Assembly: GCA_903772945.1 (NCBI GenBank)
Contig: CAICTM010000170.1
Location: 1-64,000 of the forward strand
DNA: 64,000 nucleotides
Direction: 5' to 3'
Source: Seminavis robusta
Lineage: Eukaryota; Bacillariophyta; Bacillariophyceae; Naviculales; Naviculaceae
The notes beneath the pieces were generated by a model. The model was not told where the DNA came from. It made no database searches and saw only the letters and a list, made by a program, of their open reading frames with translations. The position numbers and the translations under genes were made by a program. Every line of letters begins with the position of its first letter. Position 1 is the stretch's first letter. Shown here in pieces: positions 9,826 through 19,977 of the stretch.

Positions 9826-11091
9826 CTACTTGGAACTCCCCGTCTCCCCCGACAACTTGGTCAAGGACGATCTCGCGGACAGTCGAGTCTTGGAGGATAA
9901 CAGTGTCATGGTCGAATTGGCCCGTTCCAGCGTCTCTTGCAACTTGGTTCTCGACTGGACAAACCCAATAAGTTGCACCTTGCACCGAATTAGTTTCTTG
10001 TATCGTTCCAAGAACCGTTGCCAATCTTTCCAACTTTCCTTGGGGACGTATTGCAACGGGGTAAAGCCACGCGAATCCTTGGCAAAGAGCAATTCCGGTG
10101 CTTCCTTGAGCAGCAACCGAAAGGAATCGAATTGTCCACGCGATCTCGCCCTCGAGTTCCAGCACAATTCGTGCAACGGTGTCTTGCCCCAGTCATCTCG
10201 CACGTGCAAGGATACCTTGGCATCACCCACCAAGAAACTGACCAAAGCATCGTTGCGACGACGACATGCCAAGTGGACGATGGATTCCCCTTGCTTGTTG
10301 CAGGCTTCGAGAGGTCCCTTTCCCTTTTCCTTATAAATGCGTGTCAATGCTTCGACATCTTGATTCCGAGCAGCCCGGACAGTCTCCATGGAATAGGCTT
10401 GGACGCGTTCGTCGGATATCTCTTCAAAGTAGTTTTTCCAGTAGGTATCGGGTAGATCAATACCGGTAATGCCCTTGATGATATCGAGAAACAAGCTATG
10501 AGGACTGGGAGCCCGACCGGTATCCGTCAACGCCAAGTCATCGCGGGAGGTTTGATGACGCAACGATGTCATGACATTGACATTGACAGGAACGCTGCCG
10601 TCTTTTTCGGGAGCATCTTGAAAGTACGAGAGGTTATTGGTACTGTTCATGCGCATCATGAAGGATTTCATGGATTTGTTGTCGTCTTCGGACATGCGAG
10701 CAGCACCTGCACCCATATCGAATTCAAACTGCATCAGCGGCAAGGATCGATTGCTGGCATCGTCCACACCGCGGCGCGTGTCGTTCACCAAGGCTCCCAG
10801 ACTCACGGCCAACGACACATTGTCGTCGTCATCTTTTTTCGCGGGCTTGTGGTGCTCTTGACGACTACAGTCTTCCTCGTCGTCATCGTCGTCGTGAAAG
10901 GGGTAGTCTGACGATTCGCTCACAGAAGAAAGACTGTCGGTATCGCTGCCATCATCATCATCATCGTCGTCCTCCTCGTCGTCACTGTCGTCTTCTTCTT
11001 CCTCGTCATCGTCGTCCTCCTCATCTTCCAAATCCTGCAGATACTTCTCAATGCTCGCCAGAGGCAACGGTGATAAACAGGTAGTGGTCAT
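9826..11091 (-). CDS. Ankyrin-repeat protein with acidic N-terminus
   Basis: 421 residues. Residues 20-75 are almost pure Asp/Glu (DEEDDDDEEEEDDSDDEEDD), followed by a Ser-rich region. A conserved-looking helical block (SPHSLFLDIIKGITGIDLPDTYWKNYF) precedes about three ankyrin-type repeats from about residue 245: RNQDVEALTRIYKEKG, GESIVHLACRRRNDALVSFLV and DDWGKTPLHELCWNS, then LLLKEAPELLFAKDSRGFTPLQYV. Ankyrin repeats mediate protein-protein contacts; the acidic tail could bind basic proteins (inference). The tail is Ser/Thr/Arg-rich. Many diatom genomes carry this architecture. No specific function can be given. Start chosen at the first ATG before the acidic run. Confidence 0.85.
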   Translation of the reverse strand: MTTTCLSPLPLASIEKYLQDLEDEEDDDDEEEEDDSDDEEDDDDDDDGSDTDSLSSVSESSDYPFHDDDDDEEDCSRQEHHKPAKKDDDDNVSLAVSLGALVNDTRRGVDDASNRSLPLMQFEFDMGAGAARMSEDDNKSMKSFMMRMNSTNNLSYFQDAPEKDGSVPVNVNVMTSLRHQTSRDDLALTDTGRAPSPHSLFLDIIKGITGIDLPDTYWKNYFEEISDERVQAYSMETVRAARNQDVEALTRIYKEKGKGPLEACNKQGESIVHLACRRRNDALVSFLVGDAKVSLHVRDDWGKTPLHELCWNSRARSRGQFDSFRLLLKEAPELLFAKDSRGFTPLQYVPKESWKDWQRFLERYKKLIRCKVQLIGFVQSRTKLQETLERANSTMTLLSSKTRLSARSSLTKLSGETGSSK

Positions 11092-13002
11092 GGTGGATAT
11101 CGCCGATCAACAATCTAAGATAATGAGACTTGAGAATAGACTTTATGAATAATTATTGTCCTCTCTGATGAGCTGTCTGTCTCTGATGGCTGCACCCAGA
11201 TCGATGATGAGTTAAAGTACTACGTTGGTAAAACGTGTCGAATAGCCCGTTGCCGGGTGCCATGGCATTAGTGCCAGCGCAGCTTGGTGGCAACAGGCAA
11301 TTGATGAGTCAGCAGAAACTACAAGCAAGACGGTACGGGTACACGAGAACACAATGATTACCGCAGCGGCTGGCTTTGTGAACAGGCTCGGTGGCCATGC
11401 TATGGATCACACAGGAAGTCATTTCGACGCGAAGGCTCTTGAAGAAAGGGCAGTTCAGGTACCACTATGGCAGTTGCTGTATCTTGGGTTGCGCATTCTC
11501 ACAACGTGTCGGTACTGGCACTGGCTAGCTATCTAGAGCGGTACCTTGATCGAACAGATCCATCCTGTCAGGAAAACAAAGTTTGATGGCACTGCACCAC
11601 AACAAGAGGAACACTTTCTTTTTGGTTGACAACGACCCGAGAACCCACAACCAGCACCTGCTATCTAGCTAGCAAATGGATGGACGCATGGTTTGGCCAA
11701 GAACGCTCGCTTGCTGCTACGGCATCCAAGATAAGGGCCGCCGTTTCACGACCCAAGCAATGATGGTGTCGTTGGGACGATGCATTGTTTCTTGCCTCCC
11801 CCCTCGGGAGGGTTGCTTTTCAAGCCAATGCAGAAGAAGAATACGATGCAGTTTGCATCTTTACTGGCCTCCTTCCCAGTTGGCCTTGCGGCCGGGGTGT
11901 TCCCTGGCTGGAGTTACCACAGAAGTGAAAGTAACCTTGCTTGCTTTCAAAACCTGAAGGAGCCTATGCCTAATACGGGTAAAGCAAGAACTCTAGTTAC
12001 AGTAGCTAGCTAGAGCAACCGAGCCGAAGCAAACGTTGACCTTGGAAAGAAAAAGCTGTCGAATCCACCGAGAATAGAACCCAACTACGGCAACAAGCAA
12101 ATAATAGTACACCGAAAGGAAGCAAGAGGCTGTAGCTACGAACTACTAGACGAGCTACTAGCTAGCTAGAAAGCAAGCTGGTATTTTGACTGGTGATGCT
12201 GTGCGGCTTTGATCCAAAGTGGAAATAGCGGGAGAGGAGGGGCCGCCCCAGTAGTAAAGGCAGCATCTGTTGAGCATCTGTGTGAAGGGACTACTATTGA
12301 ACGTGGAACGAACGGGTCATCATGGCTGCTAGCAACTGTCTAATATAATATCAATCCGAGTCCGTGTAGATAGACAATAAATGAGTTGATGATCTCTCTG
12401 GTACACATGGTGGAAGCTTGCTGCTTGGATGAATGAACAATGAACATTCCTCCGCAAGAAACTAGTACTAGTAGCTAGCTCCAGCTACTCGCTGGTAGAT
12501 TGGCCTGTAGTTTCACCGTTGTTGTTCAAAGTAAGTGGAAAGAAAGGGGGTGGGAGATGTGCATCTGTGGAATCAATCGAAGCTAGCCCGTACGCACAAT
12601 GTAGGGTAGCGGAGCTGGTAGTCGAGCTAGCTAGCTAGCCAGCTAGTAGCTGAGTTTTTTAATAGAGTGTGGGGTGTGGGCTGTGGGAGCTGCTCCTGTG
12701 GGTTTTGGGTTGCCGAGTCATTTGTCAAGAGTGACAGTCATCGGAAAGTGGGAGTCGGGTCCAGTGTCCAGTGAGTCTTTAGAAGTTAGTTGATAATAAG
12801 AAAGCACTTTTTAATTAAACTTGCCGCCAAGTAAGTCCGAGAAAGAGGGGAGGAGAGTTCTTGACACGAGAAGAACTCATCGCTGAAGTCTTTCCCTCCT
12901 TCCTTATTGACACAACTCAAAATTCATCATCACCCCCCCCCCCACTTGCCTAACTAAGATAGAAGGAATGCATGCAAGAACCAAACTATTAACACCACGA
13001 AG
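11092..13002. other. 1.9-kb intergenic region between divergent genes
   Basis: No convincing gene; the longest open frames (for example 11676-11957) lack recognisable composition. Contains many GCTAGC/CTAGCTAG blocks (12000-12180, 12600-12650) and a C-tract near 12931-12943 just upstream of the coiled-coil gene. It should hold promoters of both flanking genes. Confidence 0.5.
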
Positions 13003-14238
13003 ATGACGAACAACGGCACCAAGAACAAGAGACAGTCCTCTACTGATGATGAAGACCAGTACGATCAACAAGAGCAAGCAGTATCTTCTGCTCCCACTCG
13101 ATCTCTACTGAGTCCTCATCGGGTCCCAATTGACCTTCTTTTGGCGGGCTGGAATCGTCTCGAGTCGGTGCCACGCTGGATGATGGAGCGAACCCTGGGC
13201 TTTGTCGTACCGACTTTACAGCAGCATCATCATCACAGTCACAGCAGTAATACGAGTTCCATGGTGCGTCGCGTCTTGGAACAGCATGAAAGTAGCGACG
13301 AATTCAACTCGTTGCAAGTACTGAAACAAAAATACGCCAAGGAGATTCGCGCCAATGCCGAATTGCAAAGTATGCAAAAACAAATTCGCGCTCTCAAACA
13401 ACAATTACAACAACAACGGACGCAACGAGAAAAACTGGAAAAGAAACAAGCCGCGTGGCGAGACAAGGAACAAAAACAATTGGAGCATTCCACCTCCAAG
13501 TTGCATCACGCACTCGCACAAGCATTGGGCAATAATAAGACACAGTACGGCAAGGCATTGTCGAGGGCTGGAAATCGCAAAGCCAGGACATCCACCAGTG
13601 CCAGTATTGTCAAAAAGACGGTTTCCAAAGCCGCCAAAGCGGCCGCGGACACACTAATAGCACCGGAACAACCGTTGACATCGGAAGAACGAGACCGCAT
13701 CGAACTGGAAACCACCATTTTGAAAACGATGCATATCACCATGATTTTTCAAAATCAATGCGACATTACCAGCACCAATAGCAAACAAATCACATCCGCC
13801 CTCAAACGAGAACGGGCATTGCTCGATACACAACAAGCACAAGTGGCCATGATGCAAATGGTACTCGATGGGACCCAACGGGCGCTGCACGACATTTACC
13901 CCGAAGTCATTTTGCGGCAAGAGTGTCTCTTGGATCGACTCATGAGTACTAGTAGCAAGTCGTCATGGATGACACCCAGTATTCCCCGACTCATTGCGCC
14001 GCCACCACAACAACAGCTTGGCGTTAGAACTCGATCGGATGGAATTAGTGATTTGGGAGAATCCATACGACCAGAACCCCATGACACGACCAGTAGTGTG
14101 GGGGATTATGAAAGCATTGGTTCCAACAATAATTGTCATCAACCCATGATGTATTATGGCGGAGGAGGACCACCAGTCTTGACCACCGTTCAAGCATTGC
14201 AACAGCATACTCTGCAACACATGGCTCTGGCAAGTTAG
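13003..14238 (+). CDS. Coiled-coil protein of unknown function
   Basis: 411 residues, no intron. A polar N-terminus is followed by a segment LLAGWNRLESVPRWMMERTLGFVVP (a possible amphipathic or membrane-associated helix), a His-rich stretch (HHHHSHS), then a long Gln/Lys/Arg-rich coiled coil at about residues 105-175 (for example QKQIRALKQQLQQQRTQREK). A second helical region (IELETTILKTMHITMIFQNQ to about residue 310) looks structured. The tail is low-complexity and Gly/Gln-rich. I recognise no family. A scaffold or cytoskeletal role would be a guess. It is convergent with the F-box-like gene downstream. Confidence 0.8.
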   Translation: MTNNGTKNKRQSSTDDEDQYDQQEQAVSSAPTRSLLSPHRVPIDLLLAGWNRLESVPRWMMERTLGFVVPTLQQHHHHSHSSNTSSMVRRVLEQHESSDEFNSLQVLKQKYAKEIRANAELQSMQKQIRALKQQLQQQRTQREKLEKKQAAWRDKEQKQLEHSTSKLHHALAQALGNNKTQYGKALSRAGNRKARTSTSASIVKKTVSKAAKAAADTLIAPEQPLTSEERDRIELETTILKTMHITMIFQNQCDITSTNSKQITSALKRERALLDTQQAQVAMMQMVLDGTQRALHDIYPEVILRQECLLDRLMSTSSKSSWMTPSIPRLIAPPPQQQLGVRTRSDGISDLGESIRPEPHDTTSSVGDYESIGSNNNCHQPMMYYGGGGPPVLTTVQALQQHTLQHMALAS

Positions 14239-14630
14239 CACTATACGACTGTAGAACGAAAGAGCGGAATACAAACAACACCAACATGACAATCTCCTGG
14301 TGGAAACACATTCCAACCAGACAAGGCTACACTTTTTATCATCCATCAATCTACAGCACACTTTTCACCCAATCCTTCGATATTGATAGATCTCCAACCA
14401 TTTAGAAAGAAATCTACATCGTTGCGCCAGATGTCTTTTTGATTTTTGTACAAGCGTTTCCGCTTTATTTTTTTTATGCCTCTGCTGTTTCTAGTGCGGG
14501 GCTGCTGTGCTCCTTTTGGTGGATCAGATCTGTTACAACGTAGCTAGCTAGCTAGTCTACCTAGCTGCGTGCTTTTGTGACGGCTCGATCCGCTGTTTTT
14601 CGAATACAACCATTTATTGGTTTCACACAC
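14239..14630. other. Intergenic gap between convergent genes
   Basis: Contains AT-rich 3' flanking DNA, a T-run near 14468-14476 and GTAGCTAGCTAGCTAG near 14540. No gene seen. Confidence 0.5.
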
Positions 14631-15989
14631 TCACTGCAGGAATGGCAAGTTCGCATCGAACACTGCTTCAAACGGGTACGAGAACGGCGGCATGCCGGGG
14701 CATTCGACGCAGAATTGACAAGGCGGACTCACAACCACCACGACACAGCCTGGATCCACCTCTTGCTCGCATTCCACCACCTTTTGACCGACACAAACAA
14801 TGTCCATGAGACGGTCGGGATGAAAGAGGGCAGGCTCCACCACTCCAAGGCATCGAAACTCGCACAGATTCGGGCATGCCAACGAGAGACTGACGCCAGG
14901 CCACATGGCATGGACGGCAAGACTCTGGAGCGACGCCGATCGAATGTGAAGCACTTCGTCGTTCTCGGCAGGCAACGACGTGCTTTCCAAGTACAGGTCT
15001 TCGAGGGACGGCAAGTGTTCCACAAAGGGACAGAGAAGATCGGAACTGCAAATGCCATTGGGAGCTTGCAAAGTGAGGTCGATCATCAACACCTTGATGG
15101 AAGCAAGCGAGAACAGTCCTGGCAACTGGAGCGGGACGATGGACGCTTCGGTGTCCACCGTCAAGCGCACATCCAAATACTGCATGGCACTGGCCTTCCT
15201 CGTGGCACTTGAACCACCGCCGCACTTGTCAGCCAGTACGTCGATGAGGAATCGCTCGGGCGCCTCTGTGACAAAGTCCGTCATGGAAGCGCTCGTTTGG
15301 AAACTGACCAAGTTGGACGTGTCGCATTTCTGCAAAGCCTCGGCGAACAAAGGCGCCAGCTCTTGCCAGCCGTCGCCACAAAAGAAGGATTCGATTCGGA
15401 TCCGATGACGGCTCATGAATTGCACGAGGCGCTCCGCCAAGGTTCCGTCTGGGATGCGAGAGTTGTCAAACCGAATGTCGCCGACAAGAATGTACATGGA
15501 GGAGTCCAGGAGCGACTTCCATCGACGAGAGACACCGACCAGGGAATGATAGAACTTCACGGCGTCCAGAGCGTCGTAAGTGGACGACCATGTCGTGTCT
15601 TGTTCGACGTCGTCGTCCTTGTTTCTCAACTCCTGCTCTGTCTCGACGTAGTCGTCATGTCCATCGAAAGAGACGCTTCCTGTCGTGCTTTCGTCTGCGT
15701 CCATGGCGTCTTCAATTCCATCTCGGCCCATGAGATCATCGTAGTTGTCGACATCGTCATCATATTCTCTGGCATCGTCGTCCTCATCCTCGACGAAACC
15801 ATCGTCCTCCACGGAAAGAGCGAAAAGACGACGATCGGGAGTTTCCTCCGACTTTTCGGGCTTTCCACAACAGTTGCAAAGCGGAGGACAGCGGACGGGT
15901 CGCAAGAACGACAACACGAGCAGCATGCACTCCTCCGACAAGTACGCAGCAGGGTCCATTCGGCTGTTCGTCGTCGTGAGGCTTGTCAT
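14631..15989 (-). CDS. F-box/LRR-like protein with acidic insert (paralogue A)
   Basis: 452 residues. The N-terminus DPAAYLSEECMLLVLSFL resembles a degenerate F-box start, followed by a Cys pair region (CPPLCNCCGK), an acidic insert (residues about 55-130, EDEDDDAREYDDDVD) and VSRRWKSLLDS, the W-containing motif that often closes F-box folds. The C-terminal half has LRR-like strands (SLEDLYLESTSLP, SLQSLAVHAMW, CPNLCEFRC). F-box proteins recruit substrates to SCF ubiquitin ligases, but the F-box here is divergent, so this is a structural inference. A clear paralogue lies at 19978-21444 on the same strand. No intron. Confidence 0.75.
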   Translation of the reverse strand: MTSLTTTNSRMDPAAYLSEECMLLVLSFLRPVRCPPLCNCCGKPEKSEETPDRRLFALSVEDDGFVEDEDDDAREYDDDVDNYDDLMGRDGIEDAMDADESTTGSVSFDGHDDYVETEQELRNKDDDVEQDTTWSSTYDALDAVKFYHSLVGVSRRWKSLLDSSMYILVGDIRFDNSRIPDGTLAERLVQFMSRHRIRIESFFCGDGWQELAPLFAEALQKCDTSNLVSFQTSASMTDFVTEAPERFLIDVLADKCGGGSSATRKASAMQYLDVRLTVDTEASIVPLQLPGLFSLASIKVLMIDLTLQAPNGICSSDLLCPFVEHLPSLEDLYLESTSLPAENDEVLHIRSASLQSLAVHAMWPGVSLSLACPNLCEFRCLGVVEPALFHPDRLMDIVCVGQKVVECEQEVDPGCVVVVVSPPCQFCVECPGMPPFSYPFEAVFDANLPFLQ

Positions 15990-16300
15990 TTTCTCTTACT
16001 CTCTCCAAGAACGACGACGAGGAATGCAATCAGCAGTGGACTTGATGCTCAACCAAAAAATGAGCAAAGAAGTGCCGATCGAGGCGAGGAAAGGTTCGGA
16101 TAAGCCCGCTGAGTGGGTTTTTATCTGTCGACTAAGGTTAGCGTTCATATCCTAGCAAGAGACAACAAGACGTGCTTCTTCTTTCCAACCTCCACCTTGC
16201 AAAACCAGACTTGTCTTCTTCCTCTCAGCCACCGCGTTGCTACGGTTGCGTGTGTTGTCACCACAAAAACAAAACAGAAACAATCATACAATCAAACATA
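15990..16300. promoter_or_regulatory. Short divergent promoter region
   Basis: The 311 bp between the ATG of the F-box-like gene (minus) and the ATG of the macrodomain-like gene (plus) must carry both 5' flanks. No defined element is recognised. An A-rich stretch (CAAAAACAAAACAGAAACAATC) directly precedes the ATG at 16301. Confidence 0.5.
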
Positions 16301-17350
16301 ATGGACTGGTTCGAACAAGTATTTGGTTTTCGGGAAGAGGGAGGCTTCGAGGAGGTCAAGTCGAAGTTTGCAATCTCGCGAGAGGATGATGGCAACATTC
16401 TCCTTTCGACGGCGGCTCCTGGTACCAAACGCAAACCCAAACGTACCTTTCATGTCGGGCGCTTTGACACGCCCACCCTGTCCGAGCTACGGGACAAGGC
16501 AGGACGATCCTCATGTCCGGCCGATAACAAGCGCAAGCGCAAAGATGGTCTCACCTTTCAGCACATTATCGGAGATGTGGATGCTTTGCATAGAGCACAG
16601 GAGAATCAAGGAGCCGTCTTTCAAGCTGCCAGTCAATTCAATTGTCTCGAAATGATCCATCCCAGCATCACACGAGAAATGGGCATCACTCGCTATGCAC
16701 ACGATTACACTCAGGGACCAGCCTGCGCTATGGTATGTCCTGCTGGGACCCTCTACCGAAATTACTTTGCAGAACCAATGAATACCCTCCAAGATGTGGG
16801 CAAAGTCCTGGGCAATCATGACATCAGTAAAAAGAAGCCTATGTATTGGAAAATCAAAAATGGATACGCTCTGGCTGCAAAGAAGGATTCCATCAAGACA
16901 CTCTCCCAGAAACTACAGGAAAATGACGGACTGATCGACAAGGCCATGGCACAGCTGCGAGTGGGTGTACACTGGAATACCGAAGTGGATCAAGGCACCC
17001 ATAATAACAGCGACAACAATCAACAACGAGTGGCGCAGGTGTACTGTTCCGCCTTGCCCATTGCCTATGACATTACGGCTTCCGATGCGGATTGGAGCCA
17101 CTTTGCCCAGTTGGTTTTGGATGGATCCTACGAGGCCACCTTGGCGGTGGCAGCCGTTTTAGCCAAGGAGCGAAACAAGCGAGTGAAGGTCTATCTGACC
17201 ATGCTGGGAGGAGGAGCGTTTGGAAACCGAGTAGAATGGATTCGACAAGCCATACAACGCGCTCTTCGCCTGTATCAAGACTCGATGCTAGATGTTTACC
17301 TGGTTCACTACAAGAAACTTTCTCCTGATTATTCCGACTTGACTGTTTGA
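16301..17350 (+). CDS. Conserved protein with macrodomain/PARG-like features
   Basis: 349 residues from the ATG at 16301. I chose this rather than the upstream in-frame alternative at 16172 because the protein starts compactly with MDWFEQVFGF and the upstream part is untranslated-like. The middle has GPACAMVCPAGTLYRNYF and GYALAAKKDSIKTLSQKL. The C-terminal third has QVYCSALPIAYD, SYEATLAVAAVLAKERN and VYLTMLGGGAFGN followed by WIRQAIQRAL. The GGGAFGN loop followed by an Ala-rich helix resembles the ADP-ribose-binding loops of macrodomain/PARG-type proteins, so ADP-ribose binding or hydrolysis is possible. That is inference from motif shape; the family is otherwise unnamed to me. Confidence 0.75.
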   Translation: MDWFEQVFGFREEGGFEEVKSKFAISREDDGNILLSTAAPGTKRKPKRTFHVGRFDTPTLSELRDKAGRSSCPADNKRKRKDGLTFQHIIGDVDALHRAQENQGAVFQAASQFNCLEMIHPSITREMGITRYAHDYTQGPACAMVCPAGTLYRNYFAEPMNTLQDVGKVLGNHDISKKKPMYWKIKNGYALAAKKDSIKTLSQKLQENDGLIDKAMAQLRVGVHWNTEVDQGTHNNSDNNQQRVAQVYCSALPIAYDITASDADWSHFAQLVLDGSYEATLAVAAVLAKERNKRVKVYLTMLGGGAFGNRVEWIRQAIQRALRLYQDSMLDVYLVHYKKLSPDYSDLTV

Positions 17351-17645
17351 AATGATGGGACGACTTTTGAAAGCACAAGATACAGCAACAGGTCAGGTCG
17401 CGATTAAGAGGACCCCCAAGCCACCAGCTTCGCTAGCCAGAGACAAATATTATCCGTTGTTCTATTGAATAGTCTTTCCTCTTTCAACGAAGCAAGCAAC
17501 CGTGCGTTCTTTCTCGTGCAGTACTGTATCATGCGGTTTGATGTCTCCGTGTTTGAATACAGGCCACCGTTGTGGGTTGCTTTTCGGCCAAAGCCCTGAA
17601 CATTCGGCTCGCGCTGGCTATTTTGTCATGGCTTTTTGCCAGGTC

Positions 17646-18006
17646 TCAATAGTCTAACCTACCTCCAGGTTTGGGGAATTGCTGTGACACAGAGGATACT
17701 GTAGTAATTGGGCTCCTAGAATATTTTTCATGCAACCATTTCAATAGTTCCAGACGACCCGCTCCAGCAGCAGCACGGCAGCAACAAGCATCCCATGGCA
17801 AGTCGTTTTCATGGGCCCATTTCAGTATGTCCAGACGGGCGGCGGCCAAACGCATGTTAGTTTATCAAAGGGGCATTGATTTGCGTGCAACCATTTCAGA
17901 ATGTGAAGATGCCCACCCCCAGAAGCAACCATGCATGTTACTTTTGAGCAGCAGCGGAAGCAGACAGCTTTTGCTTCTTGGGGACGGGCTCCTTGGAAGA
18001 AGCCAT
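17646..18006 (-). pseudogene. Ankyrin-repeat protein relic
   Basis: On the minus strand an ATG at 18006 opens MASSKEPVPKKQKLSASAAAQK and stops. Downstream, other frames carry GGGHLHILKWLHANQCPFD, then RLDILKWAHENDLPWDACC and AGRLELLKWLHEKYS. These are the LKW(L/A)HEN-type ankyrin units common in diatoms and large DNA viruses. At least two frame changes and the short length mark a truncated relic of a longer gene. It lies between the macrodomain-like gene and the aldo/keto reductase. Confidence 0.6.
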
Positions 18007-18210
18007 GGTGCTCTTTTTAGTTTTTGTGTTTTTGTGGAGCTTTCGTCTAGTTTCGGTTGCTGCAGAGCAAGCGTGATCTTGGATACCTTCACATTTCAAC
18101 TGGCTTATATCTTTTTTGTCATTGTCACACTTGGCATCTCTCAAAATCGATCTGTTCAATTGGTTTAGCTACTAGCTAGTAGTAGCTCTGCCATTAGTAG
18201 CCGCACCAAG

Positions 18211-19515
18211 ATGACAAGCAGTGCCAAGTCCGTCCCCCGTCGCCCCTATGGGAGCAAGTTCAAGAACAGTCGCCTACCATCCGATCTTCCCATTATCGGA
18301 CTAGGATGTTCGTCCTTTTCTACATTTTTCTGGACGGAGCAAGAACAAAAGGAGATGATGATATCAAGTAGTAGTAGTGATTGGACTCCGGAAGGCATGG
18401 ATCGCTCGCACCCTCAAGTACAAGAATGGATTGCGACCATTCGATATGCCGTGGAAGAATGTGGGATTACCCTGTTGGATACAGCGCCGTGGTATGGTCA
18501 TGGGACTTCCGAAGTCATTATTGGATGGGCCATGGAGGAAATGTTATCTACTATTACATCTAGTGACAACGACAAAAAAGACACTACAACAAAAGCCATT
18601 CAACGATCCGATTTGGTCATCAATACCAAAGTGGGACGATACGAAGCGGATCCGCAGAAACAGTTTGATTTTTCCAAACAAGCCACACTTCAATCGGTGG
18701 AACGTTCTATTCGTCGCATGAATTGTGGCTATATTGATGTCCTCCAGCTCCACGATTCCGAATTTGCTCCGTCGTTGGACGTGCTGTTGCAGGAAACCAT
18801 TCCCGCCATGATCGAATGTCGAACCAAGGGATACTGCAAGGCATTGGGCATGACAGGATATCCCCTCCAAACGCAATTCCAAATTCTACAACGGACTCGA
18901 GAAGTGTTGGGAGACGACGATGTTTGGGATCAGAGTCTCACATATGGACATTACAACCTGGTCAATCAGAGTTTGTTCACGAAACCCTTGTCATCACCAG
19001 ATAACAACAACCAACAGTACGAATCGTTTGCTGCCTATTGCGAGCAACACTCGTTGGGACTCATGGCGGCGGCTCCCTTGAATATGGGACTATTGACCAA
19101 CAATCCACTGCCGGCATGGCATCCCGCCAGTGACGAATTGAAAGCAGCATGTCGAACAGCAGCAGCCACCATGGAGGAGGTCGACATTGCCACAATCGCC
19201 ATTGTCTACGCATTGGCCAATCCGCAAGTTCCGTGTACCGTGCTGGGTATGAAAAATGTGGCGCAGGTGGCCACGTCGCAGAAATTGGCATTGCGATTTC
19301 GTAATCAAAATGAAAATGACAACCCGAAAGAACGCTTGAAACAAGTCTTGACGCCAGACGAATACAAAGCCTGGCAAGCCGTGATGGACCCTATCCATGG
19401 ACCCTTTGCCACAGTGTGGAAGAATGGAACGAATGTGTGGGATGGGGTCCTGGAAGCCACCAAATTCTGGCAACAAGTGGAAGGACAGGATCAGGAAGAG
19501 TGGCATTGGGAGTAG
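18211..19515 (+). CDS. Aldo/keto reductase, L-galactose dehydrogenase-like
   Basis: 434 residues. Aldo/keto reductase barrel with the catalytic tetrad visible: Asp90 and Tyr95 in LLDTAPWYGHG, Lys140 in VINTKVGRY and His181 in DVLQLHD. Further family motifs are SVERSIRRMNCGYIDVLQ and ALGMTGYPL. The DTAPWYG...SE start and overall layout fit the L-galactose/D-threo-aldose 1-dehydrogenase branch, which oxidises free sugars with NAD(P)+ and in plants feeds ascorbate synthesis. Substrate here is inferred, not shown. An insertion after residue 45 (Ser-rich) and a Gln/Asn-rich piece near residue 262 are lineage extras. The C-terminus after about 380 is longer than usual. No intron or targeting peptide is obvious. 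Confidence 0.85.
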   Translation: MTSSAKSVPRRPYGSKFKNSRLPSDLPIIGLGCSSFSTFFWTEQEQKEMMISSSSSDWTPEGMDRSHPQVQEWIATIRYAVEECGITLLDTAPWYGHGTSEVIIGWAMEEMLSTITSSDNDKKDTTTKAIQRSDLVINTKVGRYEADPQKQFDFSKQATLQSVERSIRRMNCGYIDVLQLHDSEFAPSLDVLLQETIPAMIECRTKGYCKALGMTGYPLQTQFQILQRTREVLGDDDVWDQSLTYGHYNLVNQSLFTKPLSSPDNNNQQYESFAAYCEQHSLGLMAAAPLNMGLLTNNPLPAWHPASDELKAACRTAAATMEEVDIATIAIVYALANPQVPCTVLGMKNVAQVATSQKLALRFRNQNENDNPKERLKQVLTPDEYKAWQAVMDPIHGPFATVWKNGTNVWDGVLEATKFWQQVEGQDQEEWHWE

Positions 19516-19977
19516 TAGATAGATAGAGATAGAGAATGTGGCTGCAGAAACCAAACACAAGAACACAGTGTCGTTCCGAAATGTGTCGTAGATAGATAGA
19601 TAAATGATAGGATATGTCGGCACGACTGTACTGTACTGTACCGTACCTCCTTTTGATGCATGCGCCCGAAAGATCTGACTTGGACTTGGGGACAGTGACG
19701 GCAGACGTTGGCAAGAATCGAATCTACATTGGCTAGCTACCGGTACCGGTACCGGTAGCAGTGTTAATTGGCACAGGCGTAGTATTCGTAAACTACTTTT
19801 TTATTTCTTTGGAAATCTTCTATCGTTTGTTTCACCATGCCCCTCGGTGGGCGTCCTGGTCGGGGACATGAGGTAGGCGAGACAAGTTATGGAACGGGCC
19901 GATCAAGAGTGCTAGTCTAGAGTGGTTGGGACAAGTGAGGATGTGAATCTCCGCCACGCACGCAGTCTTCTGGCCCT
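19516..19977. other. Intergenic gap with nested CCGGTACCGG palindromes
   Basis: Holds GATA repeats (TAGATAGATAGAT near 19520 and 19590) and TACCGGTACCGGTACCGGTA at about 19738-19757, the clearest case of the GGTACC palindrome series in this window. It separates two convergent genes. No gene seen. Confidence 0.6.

Noticed and set aside
10498-10911. Forward frame rich in Val and His across the ankyrin gene
   Set aside because: Antisense shadow of the acidic ankyrin protein, whose frame is longer and carries clear repeats.
11676-12013. Short forward frames in the 1.9-kb gap
   Set aside because: Cys/Arg-rich, no repeat or domain content, no sign of coding constraint.
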